This document shows positions 37,388-47,900 of a DNA stretch of 64,000 nt, piece by piece. The notes under the pieces are model-generated. The model saw only the letters and a program-made list of their open reading frames with translations, had not been told where the DNA came from and searched no databases. The translations under genes and the position numbers were made by a program. How positions within the stretch are numbered: the stretch's first letter is position 1; every line of letters begins with the position of its first letter. Source of the DNA: Gilvimarinus gilvus (lineage in GTDB: Bacteria; Pseudomonadota; Gammaproteobacteria; Pseudomonadales; Cellvibrionaceae); contig NZ_JAULRU010000583.1 in NCBI RefSeq assembly GCF_030518155.1, forward strand, positions 124,001 to 188,000. Direction: 5' to 3'.

Positions 37388-40224
37388 TAGTTTTCTCCTT
37401 TGCTCAATTCGGCTTCAGTAAAAGATGTACTGGTGGAAGGCCGCGGGGAGTGAGTGGTTTGCGCCAACTTACCCAAGTGCGCCAGAATCAGCAGTGTGGC
37501 GCCGACCACCGTAATATAAACGCCAGTATCAAATGCCATGGCAGAGGCCAACTCAATCTCGCCAATGAGTGGAATATAGAAGTGGCCAAACGTGGAGGTT
37601 AAAAACGGATAACCAAAGAACCAGCTACCAACCCCAGTCAATACAGCAATCAATACGCCGGAAACCGCCACACGGCGATAGCGCCAACGCAAACGTTGTT
37701 GCATCCACACGGTGCCGGAGGCAACGTACTGCAAAATCAAGGCAACGCTGGTCACCAGGCCTGCAATAAAGCCTCCGCCAGGGGCGTTATGACCGCGCAG
37801 GAAAATAAAGACCGAAACCAGAATTGCCAGCGGCAACAGGATACGCGCCATGACCGAGAGAATAGGGGGGTGCGGTTCCTTGTCCCATAGCCGGCCATCG
37901 CCGTCCGCTTGCGGTAGGGGTAAGTGCAAGCCGTTTAGCATGGCGTAAATACCTACGGCAGCAATCGCTAACACGGTGATTTCGCCCAAGGTATCGAAAC
38001 CACGGAAATCTACCAAAATCACGTTGACGACATTAGCGCCACCGCCGCCGCTGACACTGTTGGCCAAGTAGAAGTCCGAAATTGTTTCGTAAGGTGTTGT
38101 CAGCATGGCGAATGTAATCAGTCCCATGCCCAAACCTGCCGCACTTGCCAGTAATATATCGCGGCCCACCCGTTTAGCGCCGGATTCATTCGGCGTCATC
38201 TGTGGCAAAAAGTACAGCGCCAGCATCAGCAAAACAATGGTGACGACTTCGACCGAAATTTGCGTGAGCGCGAGGTCGGGTGCCGAGTAGCGCACAAAAA
38301 TAAGCGAAACGACTAAGCCCACTACGCTCATCAACAGCAGCGCGGCAAAGCGGTTATGGTGCAGCAATACGGTGCCCAGCGCTCCCACCGCCAGAATTAT
38401 CGCTGCAAGTAAACTCACAGGTTCAAGCTCGGTCACTGACAGAGGTCCCATCCACTGCATATTGGGCAGCAGTGCATAGCCAATGGCGACCACCGCCGAG
38501 CCAATAAGCAGGGCCATATAGCGCTGGAGAGAATTGTTTTGAATAAAATCGGTAAACATTTGCGCAACGCGCACCGAGAACTGCACCCGGGATTCAAACA
38601 GTATTTTTTCATCATGCCGGAACTTGCGCTCGTAAAACGCGAACAGGCCCGAGCGCTGCTTGTACATCAATAGGCCACCGGCCAGCGCCACAAAACTCAT
38701 GATGAGCGGCAAGTTAAAACCGTGCCAAATGGCAATGTGGTAATCGGGCATTTCGTGGCCCAGTACCGCGCGACTCGCCGCTTCCAGAAACGGAGCAATG
38801 GTAAGGTTGGGCAGTATGCCCACCAACAGACATAGACCGACCAGTATTTCTACCGGTACCACCATATAGCGCGGGGGTTCGTGTGGCGGGTACTTGGGTA
38901 AGTCTATAGGCTCACCGTTAAAGAAAACGTCGTGGATAAAGCGTACCGAGTAGGCTACGGAGAAAATCCCGGCCAGGGTCGCCATCAGCGGGAAAATCCA
39001 GCTGAACATGCCCATCGACTCTAAATGAAGTGCCTCGGAGAAGAACATTTCTTTGCTGAGAAAGCCATTCAGCAAGGGGACCCCGGCCATGGCCAGTGCC
39101 GCGACCATCGCCAACAGGGCTGTGTGCGGCATGTACTTCCACATCCCGTTAATCTTGCGCATGTCTCTGGTGCCGGTTTCGTGATCGATAATACCGGCGG
39201 CCATAAACAGTGAGGCTTTAAAAGTAGCGTGGTTAATAATGTGAAAAATTGCTGCCACTACGGCAAGATCGGTACTGAAGCCCAAAAGCATGGTAATTAG
39301 GCCTAAATGGCTGATCGTGGAGTACGCCAACAGCCCTTTAAGGTCGTGCTTGAACAGTGCGTTATAGGCACCGAATAGCAAGGTTGCCATACCCGTAAAG
39401 GTTACTAAATAAAACCAGCCGTCGGTTCCCGCCAGTGCCGGATGCATACGCGCCAGTAAAAATACCCCGGCTTTAACCATGGTGGCCGAATGCAAGTAGG
39501 CGGAGACCGGAGTGGGGGCGCTCATGGCGTGGGGGAGCCAGAATTGGAAAGGAAACTGAGCTGACTTGGTAAAGGCGCCGAGCAGCACCAACACCAATAT
39601 CACAGGGTAGTTAGCGTGAGCTTTGATTTGTTCTGCCGCAGCGAAAATGGCGTCCAGTTCGAAGCTGCCGGCGATCCGCTCAATAAGCAGCGCCCCGGCC
39701 AGAAAACAAAGCCCGCCTGCGCCGGTAACCGCCAGGGCCATACGCGCACCCTTACGGGCATCACTCTGGTGCGACCAATAGCCGATCAATAGGAAAGATA
39801 CCAAACTGGTGATCTCCCAAAAGACGATCATCAGCAGTAAGTTGTTGGACAGGACAATGCCCAGCATGGCCATCATAAATAATTGCAAGAGGGCGTAGAG
39901 CTTACCCAGAGAGTCGCGCTCAGAGAGATAGTATCTGGCATACAGCACGACCAGTAGACCAATGCCAACGATTAACAGCGCAAACATTAACCCCAGCCCA
40001 TCCAGTCGCAAGCTGAGATTTAGGCCGATCTCGGGCAGCCAGGCGAAAAACACATGCTCGGTGTGACCTGAGAATACGGAACTGGCGCTGCCGAGAAGAA
40101 TACCCAGTGCGCACAGCGGACCAAAGGCTGCCGAGTACGCACAAAGCGTGCGGCCAAAGCGCTCGGTAAATAGAGGTAGCAAGGCACCTGCCAGCGGCAG
40201 CAAAATAATGCTTAATAGTGTCAT
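37387..40224 (-). CDS. mrpA: Mrp antiporter fused subunit A/B
   Basis: Largest subunit, 945 residues, about 20 or more helices, related to NuoL. MIVFWEITSLVSFLLIGYW, the channel lysine in FPFQFWLPHAMSAPTPVSAYLHSATMV, and HIINHATFKASLFM are present. The C-terminal part (about 790-930: LPLAILVSVFIFLRGHNAPGGGFIAGLV) is the MrpB domain, fused as in the PhaAB/ShaAB group 2 systems of Gram-negative bacteria. It opens the mrp operon. The complex exports Na+ in exchange for H+ and helps with salt and alkali tolerance, which fits a marine host. Confidence 0.95.
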   Translation of the reverse strand: MTLLSIILLPLAGALLPLFTERFGRTLCAYSAAFGPLCALGILLGSASSVFSGHTEHVFFAWLPEIGLNLSLRLDGLGLMFALLIVGIGLLVVLYARYYLSERDSLGKLYALLQLFMMAMLGIVLSNNLLLMIVFWEITSLVSFLLIGYWSHQSDARKGARMALAVTGAGGLCFLAGALLIERIAGSFELDAIFAAAEQIKAHANYPVILVLVLLGAFTKSAQFPFQFWLPHAMSAPTPVSAYLHSATMVKAGVFLLARMHPALAGTDGWFYLVTFTGMATLLFGAYNALFKHDLKGLLAYSTISHLGLITMLLGFSTDLAVVAAIFHIINHATFKASLFMAAGIIDHETGTRDMRKINGMWKYMPHTALLAMVAALAMAGVPLLNGFLSKEMFFSEALHLESMGMFSWIFPLMATLAGIFSVAYSVRFIHDVFFNGEPIDLPKYPPHEPPRYMVVPVEILVGLCLLVGILPNLTIAPFLEAASRAVLGHEMPDYHIAIWHGFNLPLIMSFVALAGGLLMYKQRSGLFAFYERKFRHDEKILFESRVQFSVRVAQMFTDFIQNNSLQRYMALLIGSAVVAIGYALLPNMQWMGPLSVTELEPVSLLAAIILAVGALGTVLLHHNRFAALLLMSVVGLVVSLIFVRYSAPDLALTQISVEVVTIVLLMLALYFLPQMTPNESGAKRVGRDILLASAAGLGMGLITFAMLTTPYETISDFYLANSVSGGGGANVVNVILVDFRGFDTLGEITVLAIAAVGIYAMLNGLHLPLPQADGDGRLWDKEPHPPILSVMARILLPLAILVSVFIFLRGHNAPGGGFIAGLVTSVALILQYVASGTVWMQQRLRWRYRRVAVSGVLIAVLTGVGSWFFGYPFLTSTFGHFYIPLIGEIELASAMAFDTGVYITVVGATLLILAHLGKLAQTTHSPRPSTSTSFTEAELSKGEN

Positions 40225-40610
40225 GGTGTGTTAACACCCCTGTTATCAGATTTACCCGTTTGGAAATCCGGTGAATTCATTGTTATTAATCAGACAGGGT
40301 GGTCCAAAATAGAATTTACCACCGCCAGACCAGCCGGAGGATCTTGATAGTAGGGTTGGTAGGGGGCACAAACTGCCACGCGTGTTGCAGCCTGTGCAAG
40401 CTCAGCCCCGGTGCTGTTGTTGAGTCTAAACTTAATTGTAGTCGGCGCTATTGCCATAACATGCAAATCCCTGAATCTGCTCGCGTTTTGGAGCCGAGTG
40501 CATGGGACTTTATACACAAACTTGCCGCGAAGTGCCAGAGCTGCAGTGGCCTATAAGCAATAGTATAGGCGCCATTTGGTCAGCTATTGAGCTGTTGGGG
40601 TTTGGCTTGA
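40225..40610. other. 386-base intergenic region upstream of mrpA
   Basis: Between mrpA and the DUF3833 gene, both on the minus strand. It must hold the mrp promoter, but I see no convincing -35/-10 pair. A possible minus-strand small protein of 55 residues starts at the ATG 40455-40457 (MAIAPTTIKFRLNNS) and ends at 40290. It lacks a good ribosome site and I cannot name a family, so it is not called as a gene. Confidence 0.4.
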
Positions 40611-41147
40611 TCAGTCTTTGAGTTTTTGGATGACCAGCTGGACACTGCCTACTTTGAATCCCCACTTGCTCAGGGTGGACTCATTGATGACCACATGGTC
40701 GTTGACCTGCCACATCCAGTCATCCACATTGACAGCAATATCGCGGCCATTATAGTCGATCAATAAGGTGTACTCGAGGTTCAGTGCATTGCCTTTATGT
40801 TCGCCTTTTCCTGTGCCCACTACGTCACCGGCTGTGGCGTTGAAGTGGTTTGCGCCGTTTGGTGTCAGCGTCCAGGTTCGATATTGGATTTCGCCGTCGT
40901 CGAATTCGAAACGTTCCTCCAGTGTTCCCACGCCGTCGCGCCACTGCGCGTCAATCGTAGCGTTGAAATGGCGAATGGCCTCTCCTGATCGATTTTTAAC
41001 CACGCCATGAGCCAGAAGCTCGCCCTGGAAAAACGTTTCAGGGGTAAAGCTTGGAGTGCGCTCAGCGTAAGACTGTATGTCGGGCCCTGCACAGGCACTC
41101 AATAAAAAAGTTGAGAGCCACAAACCGGCTACACGTATTGCAGACAT
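40611..41147 (-). CDS. DUF3833 lipoprotein
   Basis: Probable outer-membrane-facing lipoprotein of 178 residues. The signal ends in the lipobox LSAC (Cys19). The body shows the DUF3833 pattern: TPETFFQGELLAHGVVKNRSGE, FEFDDGEIQYRTW, GDVVGTGKGEHKGNALNLEYTL, and DDWMWQVNDHVVINES. Function is unknown in the family. It lies eight bases after the phospholipase gene stop, so the two are probably cotranscribed. Confidence 0.82.
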   Translation of the reverse strand: MSAIRVAGLWLSTFLLSACAGPDIQSYAERTPSFTPETFFQGELLAHGVVKNRSGEAIRHFNATIDAQWRDGVGTLEERFEFDDGEIQYRTWTLTPNGANHFNATAGDVVGTGKGEHKGNALNLEYTLLIDYNGRDIAVNVDDWMWQVNDHVVINESTLSKWGFKVGSVQLVIQKLKD

Positions 41148-41155
41148 GGCAACCT

Positions 41156-42244
41156 CTAGAAAATGTCAGTAAAGGTAACACCCAGCCCTATGGAGCGCGT
41201 ATGTGCGTTGTAATCGATCAGGCTGGCACCGTAACCATCAAATACTTTCATGTAGCCGCGCACCGTTGAGGTTACTGGAAATGACCAGTTCAATTCCAAG
41301 GCGCCTTTGTTGGCGAAAGGGCGGCGCGTCATAAAGCTGATGATATGGTCATTACGAGTGTAAGCTCCGGTTAGTTCATATTGCCCGTAATAATCTTTTA
41401 TGTCGGGGTTATCGTCCTTTTCGGCGTCTTCAGGCAGTCGGTACCACGGCGTAATCGCGAAGGCAAAGTGACCTCGTTCAAAAATACTGCGTGCTTTGAC
41501 ACGATTCCAGCTGCGCGACAAATCACCGGATTGACCATTGGACTGATGTGACAGAATGACTTGATTGAGCACGTTCCGAAAACCAAAAATTTCCCATTCA
41601 GTGGTGGCAGAAAAAATCAGCTCGGGTTCGTGGTTGGTTTCGCGAAAGGGGCGAGAGATATCCGAGTTGTAGGCTTGCCAAAAAGAGTGGTTGGTATAGG
41701 CAACATAAAGATTGCCGTTATCGTGCAGCAGGTCCTGCGCGACCAATACTTTTATACTCAGTTGGAACTCAATTTCCGTATGCTGGAGGTCGGCCTCTTT
41801 GGCGAGAGCCTGTTCAAAGGGCGCTTGGTTTGGGTTTTGTGTATACACCGCGGGTAAGACATAGTTGCGATTGTGGGGTGTTAGCAAAAAGCGGTTTGCG
41901 CTGTTTATCGCCTCTATGGTCATCCGTTTATCCAGTGGGTCCGCCACTGGGGTTGCCTCGTCGTCGCTGGCCGGGCTATTTGCTTCGCGGGAGGCTGGTG
42001 GCGAGGGCTGAGTCGCAGTGTTAGTTTCGCGCTTTGGTTCTAGTATTTGTTGGCAGCCCTCACGCAGCTTGGCCAGCGTCATATCGTCGTCGGCGGTTTG
42101 TACCATCTGGGTTAGGCAATCTAATTGCTCGACCTCAGGGTCTTTGGCTTTGGAGTCTGCGGGCTGAGCCAAGCCGGTGGTCGGCAAAATAGCGATAAGT
42201 GTCAGGCAAGCAAATCGCTTGAGGGTGCAGTGATGTCGTGACAT
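41156..42244 (-). CDS. pldA: Outer membrane phospholipase A1 (OMPLA)
   Basis: Outer-membrane beta-barrel lipase of 362 residues that removes acyl chains from misplaced phospholipids. The signal peptide ends near QPADSK. A periplasmic Pro/Ala-rich linker (70-105) precedes the barrel. The catalytic residues are H233 and S235 in SHQSNGQ and N247 in SRSWNR. YTNHSFWQAYN is another OMPLA signature, and the terminal phenylalanine fits barrel insertion. The N-terminal extension before the barrel is longer than in E. coli. It precedes the DUF3833 gene. Confidence 0.92.
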   Translation of the reverse strand: MSRHHCTLKRFACLTLIAILPTTGLAQPADSKAKDPEVEQLDCLTQMVQTADDDMTLAKLREGCQQILEPKRETNTATQPSPPASREANSPASDDEATPVADPLDKRMTIEAINSANRFLLTPHNRNYVLPAVYTQNPNQAPFEQALAKEADLQHTEIEFQLSIKVLVAQDLLHDNGNLYVAYTNHSFWQAYNSDISRPFRETNHEPELIFSATTEWEIFGFRNVLNQVILSHQSNGQSGDLSRSWNRVKARSIFERGHFAFAITPWYRLPEDAEKDDNPDIKDYYGQYELTGAYTRNDHIISFMTRRPFANKGALELNWSFPVTSTVRGYMKVFDGYGASLIDYNAHTRSIGLGVTFTDIF

Positions 42245-42343
42245 AGGCTTGGCAGTTTTCAGAAAAAGAAACCATTGTGCCGCAGCCCGGTGGCGACCGC
42301 TACCTTCGTTTTATGAATGCGAAGACGGTCGGGAGGCTCAAAA

Positions 42344-43435
42344 TCAGGTTGGGGCGATACCACTTACCAACCATTGGTCCATATCGGCATCGTGCCACTG
42401 GTTGATTAAATCAATGCCGTTGTCGACGATGACTAGATAAACATCGATTATATCCGTTGCCAGGTTGTAGATTCGGTTACTGTCGGCATTGACTGCGCCT
42501 TCGTGCAAGATGTCGGTTTCGACCATGTTAAGCAAGAACATCAACTTTAATTCATAGCTTTTCAGCTGACTCAGCAGACCAATGTCACCGTCCAAAATGC
42601 CCTCTAAGCGTTTAATCTGGTGTCGCAACTTTTCGTTATTTACCCGTGTACACTGAATGACATAGCGCAGTTTGCTGTCGTGGTGAGCATCGAGGTAGCC
42701 GGCGGCTGCGGAATAGGTGCCAAGGGCGCGAATTCGGCCTATTTGCTCGACAACGGCCGGCAGCAGCCGGCTAGTGAAGTGCAGTACTTCAAGATGTTTA
42801 AACCGACTGGGGTAGTTATTGGCTTCGTTGGCCGGAATAGACGACTCGCCAATAGCCTCTTGTATAGGTTGCTCGAGCTCGCGCGACAAGCTGGCTAGCA
42901 TCGACAATGATTGCTCAATGAGGTGACAGTGCAGCTCGTAGTTGTCGATAACCGAGTCTTCTTGCCAGTCCCGGCTGATGGTAACCCAGGCGCTGGCCAG
43001 ATTTTGCTGGTCGCGCTCACTGAGCAAGTTGCCACCGGACTGAGCCATCGACTGTAGCAGCAAAATTCGGCGCTCAAGCTCGGCATGTAACGACTGAAAC
43101 TCGTTGCGAAACATATCGTTGCCACCGAGTAGCCCCATGCTCATGCCGCGGTGTCTTTGCGCGCCTTTGATGGTTCGGTTTAATTGACGGATTAAGTTGA
43201 GGGCATCCTGCCGTCTGCGGTATACGGTGTAATAACGCTCGTATAGAATGCTTGTCCCGCTACTTTCTGGTGCGGAACTCACGTTAATCTGCCCGTTCAT
43301 TGTGCGTGGTTGAGTATTCATGGAGCATAACTCTGCCTCAAGTTCGACAATATCGGCCAAATATGCTGCGCCTTGGTGCATTTGCAGCCACTCTTGCGCG
43401 AAGACCTGTTTCTTAAAGGATGATATAGCAATCAA
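42344..43435 (-). CDS. NIT-like (nitrate/nitrite sensing) soluble protein
   Basis: Helical protein of up to 363 residues with no membrane segment. IKGAQRHRGMSMGLLGGNDMFRNEFQSLHAELERRI resembles the start of the NIT sensing domain, in which an RG..LL....F....R pattern recurs. No output domain is seen. The start is uncertain. The frame is open to a TTG at 43435, but ATG codons at 43381 and 43321 are also possible and none has a strong ribosome site. It is divergent from the RND pair. Function is unassigned. Confidence 0.55.
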   Translation of the reverse strand: MIAISSFKKQVFAQEWLQMHQGAAYLADIVELEAELCSMNTQPRTMNGQINVSSAPESSGTSILYERYYTVYRRRQDALNLIRQLNRTIKGAQRHRGMSMGLLGGNDMFRNEFQSLHAELERRILLLQSMAQSGGNLLSERDQQNLASAWVTISRDWQEDSVIDNYELHCHLIEQSLSMLASLSRELEQPIQEAIGESSIPANEANNYPSRFKHLEVLHFTSRLLPAVVEQIGRIRALGTYSAAAGYLDAHHDSKLRYVIQCTRVNNEKLRHQIKRLEGILDGDIGLLSQLKSYELKLMFLLNMVETDILHEGAVNADSNRIYNLATDIIDVYLVIVDNGIDLINQWHDADMDQWLVSGIAPT

Positions 43436-43727
43436 TGTGCCAGTGTGATTTGTGATGATTTTGACGTCGGCTGCATCCGCCAGCCAGCACTGCGCGTCTA
43501 ACTTGTTTTTAGAGCGCCTCCTCGATGTGAACCTTCAAGGGGCATGCACTCAAGTTTGCGCAACTTATTTGCGCACTTTGCCTTTAAGGGTGCTGTCGAT
43601 AGGTCTGGAAAGGGGTATGATTGCGCTCACATAAATTGCAAATGTCCCGGGTCTGTTGAACTGATTTAAGCGTTTTTGCTGACCTGGAAGAAGTGATGGT
43701 GCCGCCGCAGGCAAGGAGAGAAAATCG
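43436..43727. other. Divergent gap upstream of the RND operon
   Basis: This 292-base gap separates the NIT-like gene from the RND adaptor. It holds two TGCGCA hexamers seven bases apart (inside TTTGCGCAACTTATTTGCGCAC, about 43556-43576), each a palindrome, a possible repressor site for the efflux operon. No gene is seen. Confidence 0.3.
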
Positions 43728-44936
43728 ATGCAGTCCCCTGGTTTTTTTCGAAGAAATATTCGCTGGTTGTTACCGATATTGATCCTCGTAGGCTGTATCG
43801 TACTGTTTATGGGCATGGCAGGGCAGAAAAAAGAGCCGCCGGTTAAACCCCCTGAGGAAAAGTCTCCCCTAGTGGAAACCCGCACCATTGAGCTGTCACC
43901 TATGCAAATCCGGGTTAAATCCCAAGGTTTGGTACAGCCTAAATATTCCACCGATTTGATCGCACAAGTGGGCGGCGAAGTGATTCATTTAGCCCCCGCT
44001 TTTGTTCGCGGCGGCTTGGTTAAGCAGGGCGATATACTGGCTCAGATAGACCCAACCAACTATGAAGTGGCTTTAGAGAATGCCCGGGCTGGTTTGGCCA
44101 GTGCAGAAGCCTCGTTAGAATTGGAAACGGCGCAAGGCGAGGTGGCACGCGTTGAGTGGGAAGATGTGAATGATCGGCCCGCTCCGGCATTAGGTTTGCG
44201 CAAGCCACAGTTAGAGCAAGCTAAGGCTCGCGTCATTGCCGCTAAGGCTGACCTCAAGCTGGCGCAAAAAAATCTGGAGAGAACCAAAATTAAAGCGCCT
44301 TACGACGCACTAATTACTGAGCGAATGGTGAGTCATGGAACATTTCTGAACTCCGGGGCCAAGCTCGGTCATGTTATGGGTACAGCGGCTGCAGAAATAC
44401 GTTTACCGGTGTCCTCGAGTGAGTTGATCTATCTTCCTAATAACGGGGTAGGAGGTGAGGTTGTTCTGACTCAGACTGCTGAGGGGGTCATTAGCCAATG
44501 GCAGGCACAAGTGGTGCGCAGTGAGGGGGTGATCGACGAAAGCACGCGCATGAATTATTTGGTTGCCGAGGTCCTCGATCCCTATAATTATTTAGGCGAG
44601 AGTGCCCAGTCGAAAAGTTTAGCATTCGGCAGTTATGTCGTTGCGCAGCTGGCCGGGGAGCACTTGCCCAGTGCGGTAGAGGTGAGCCGGTCGCTGGTGA
44701 AAGACGGCAAGGTGGCATTGTACGTAGACGGTCAGTTGCACTTTAGCGATGTAGAAGTCGCTCGTTACGCTCACGGTCGCAGTATTATTACGCAAGGCCT
44801 CAGTAGTGGAGATGAGATCATTACCACCGCACTGGAGTTTCCGGTTGAAGGCATGTCAGTCACTTTAAAAGGGGAGGCTGCCACTGAGGCCGCGTCTGAC
44901 ATGGGGTCAACATCGACCGAACAGGGAGAAAGTTAA
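43728..44936 (+). CDS. RND efflux periplasmic adaptor (MFP)
   Basis: Membrane-fusion protein of 402 residues that links an inner-membrane RND pump to an outer-membrane channel. The N-terminal helix is WLLPILILVGCIVLFMG. A lipoyl-like domain (QVGGEVIHLAPAFVRGGLVKQGDILAQID), a coiled hairpin (about 115-185) and a beta-barrel domain follow. AAGGAGAG lies before the ATG. The stop shares one base with the start of the pump gene, so the two are coupled. The substrate cannot be told. Confidence 0.9.
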   Translation: MQSPGFFRRNIRWLLPILILVGCIVLFMGMAGQKKEPPVKPPEEKSPLVETRTIELSPMQIRVKSQGLVQPKYSTDLIAQVGGEVIHLAPAFVRGGLVKQGDILAQIDPTNYEVALENARAGLASAEASLELETAQGEVARVEWEDVNDRPAPALGLRKPQLEQAKARVIAAKADLKLAQKNLERTKIKAPYDALITERMVSHGTFLNSGAKLGHVMGTAAAEIRLPVSSSELIYLPNNGVGGEVVLTQTAEGVISQWQAQVVRSEGVIDESTRMNYLVAEVLDPYNYLGESAQSKSLAFGSYVVAQLAGEHLPSAVEVSRSLVKDGKVALYVDGQLHFSDVEVARYAHGRSIITQGLSSGDEIITTALEFPVEGMSVTLKGEAATEAASDMGSTSTEQGES

Positions 44937-47900
44937 TGGAATCGGTTGATGACACTCGCAATGGAATAATCGCGTGGTTTGCGCGCAACAGTGTAGCAGC
45001 CAATCTTTTGATGATCTGCGTTTTATTGTTGGGACTTTATACCGCCTTCGATATTCGCAAGCAGATGTTTCCTCAATTTGAGCTTAATTTTATCAATGTC
45101 AGTGTGCTGTACCGAGGTGCGGCACCACAAGATGTTGAAGAGGCGATAACCGTCAAGCTGGAAGAAGCGCTGGCGAGTATTCAGGGGATTGAGCGCATCA
45201 TTACCCGCTCCAATCGCGGCAGCGCGAGCGCTAACATTGAGGTAATGGAAGAGTACGACGCGCAGGACGTGTTAGACGAAGTAAAGACTGCGATTGACTC
45301 TATTTCGAGCTTTCCCGACGGTATGGAGCGCCCCCAAATCAGTCGTGCCAAATATCGCCAGGAAGTGATGTACATCAGCTTGTTCGGTGACCTCAGTAAC
45401 TTCGATTTAAAGCGCATGGGGGAAGATATTCACGATGAGCTGCGGGCATTGCCCGATGTGAGTATTGTCGATTATTACAGTGGCGCAAACTATGAAATCG
45501 CCATTGAAGTAAGCCGGGACCGACTCTACGAATACGGGTTAACGTTTAGCCAGGTCGCGGATGCGGTACGCGGTTGGTCGACCAATCAATCAGCGGGTCA
45601 AATACGGGCTGAAGACGGTTATATTTCAGTTCGCGTAGAAGATCAGGCGTATGTGGGTCCGGAATTTGAACGATTGCCTCTGCTCACGCGAAGTGACGGT
45701 ACTGTGGTTCAGCTCGGGGATGTGGCCGAGGTCAAAGATGGGTTCGAGGAGGGCATTCAGTTCACCCGTATTAATGGGCAAAACTCGGTTACTTTTTTCG
45801 TAGGTGCTACCAAAGACCAGAGTATTACCGATGTCGCTCAGGTGGTAAATAATTATATTGAAGATCGTAGCCTGACCCTGCCCGAGGGGCTGCACCTTGA
45901 GACATGGGTGGATTTTACCTACTACTTAAATGGCCGCTTGAACATGATGCTCAGCAACATGTTTTGGGGCGGCTTGCTTGTTCTGCTGATACTTGCATTA
46001 TTTTTGCGGCTAAAGCTCGCCATGTGGGTAATGCTTGGCCTACCGGTCAGTTTCCTCGGTGCCATAATGTTGCTGCCTTTATCGTGGGTGGATGTCACGA
46101 TTAACGTCGGCAGCTTATTTGCTTTTATTATGGTGTTGGGGGTGGTTGTCGACGATGCCATTGTGATTGGCGAGAGCGTCCATACTGAGATTGAAGAGCG
46201 TGGGCAGAGTATTGATAATGTCATTCGTGGGGCGCAGCGTGTTGCGATGCCCGCGACTTTCGGTGTACTGACGACTTGCGCGGCCTTTGTGCCCATGGTG
46301 CTAGAAACAGGGCCTATGTCGGCTTTTCCCAAAGCGATTGGCTTTGTCGTGATATTTTGTCTTCTCTTTTCATTGATTGAGTCAAAGCTCATTTTGCCCG
46401 CGCATTTGGCGCATATGAAACCCGTCAAACCCAATCCACGCAACCCCGTTTATCGATTGCAGTCGTATATCGCCAGTGGACTACAGTGGATAATTGAGCA
46501 TGCTTACTCGCCGGCTTTAGGTTGGTCACTGCACCATCGTTACGTCATTATGGCTGCGTTTACCGGTGCCATTATTATTACCGCAGGTATGTTTGCGGGC
46601 GGGCTTATAAATTTCGTGGGGCAGCCCAAAGTGCCACACGACTTTTCGCAAATACGCATTGAAATGAATTCGAGCGCTTCTGAGCAAAAAACGCACGATA
46701 CATTGCTGTTGTTGGAGGCGATGGTCAAAGATGTGGAAGAAGATGTCGTCGCCGACTTTGGTCAGCCCATGATCGAAAACTTGTACATCTCGCAAACATC
46801 GCGCACCACTGCGGAAGTACAAGCGAAACTGGTTGATCCCGAGTTGCGGCCAATTGGTACTTTTGCGTTATCGGCGCGTTGGCGTGAAAAAATGCCGGAC
46901 ATTCCCGGTATGAAAAGTTTATCGATCATCGATAACGTGTTTGACAGTGGTATGAACGATGGCGATGTTAGCTTTCGGATTATCGGCAAGGATATAGATC
47001 AGTTGCGTTTGGCTGCGCGTGATATTCGCGATGCGCTGAATGAAATTGAAGGGGTTTATGAAATTCAGGACAGCGAACAGCAAGGCGTGCAAGAGGCTCG
47101 CTTCGTCTTAAAGCCTTTGGCTGTGAGTATGGGATTGACGACTGCGGAAGTGGCCCGTCAGGCAAGCTTTGCGTTGTACGGTGTCGAAGCTCAGCGTATT
47201 GTTCGCGACAGCGAAGAAATTCGGGTGATGGTGCGTTACCCAGAGCAAGAGCGTAACGTGCTGGATGCTATTCGTGATGTCATTATTAATGCCCCAAATG
47301 GCAGCCAAGTCCCTTTAGTGGAGCTGGCTGACTTTGAGCTGGCTGATGGTGTGAATCAAATCTATCGTGAGGATGGCAATCGAACAATCAGTATATGGGC
47401 AACACTGGACTTTGCCAAAGTACAACCCCTAACCGTAGCAAATACGTTAGAGGATGGTGTATTTGAAACGTTAGAGTTGAGGTATCCAGCGGTTACCCTG
47501 GAGGAGGCAGGTAGCCTCAAAGACGAGCGGGAATCGGTCAAGAATTTCATGGTTAACCTTGGCAAAATATTAATGATGATTTTTGTTTTGCTCGCATTGC
47601 CTTTGCGCTCGTACGTACAACCTTTGATGATTATGTCGGTAATCCCTTTCGGCGTTATAGGCGCAATCTGGGGACACGTCATAATGGGGTATGACTTGAG
47701 TAATTTGTCACTGTTTGGCATTTTCGCCGCCATTGGCGTAGTGGTGAATGATTCACTGGTGATGGTGGATTACATCAATAAAGCTCGTGAGCGCGGCGAA
47801 ACCTTGAATAATGCTGTGTTGCAGGGGGGGAGGCGTCGATTCAGAGCGGTTATCTTAACCTCGCTGACGACATTTATTGGTTTGCTGCCAATTATGTTTG

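Noticed and set aside
40290-40517. Small protein gene upstream of mrpA
   Set aside because: No good ribosome site and no recognisable family. It is mentioned only in the intergenic entry.
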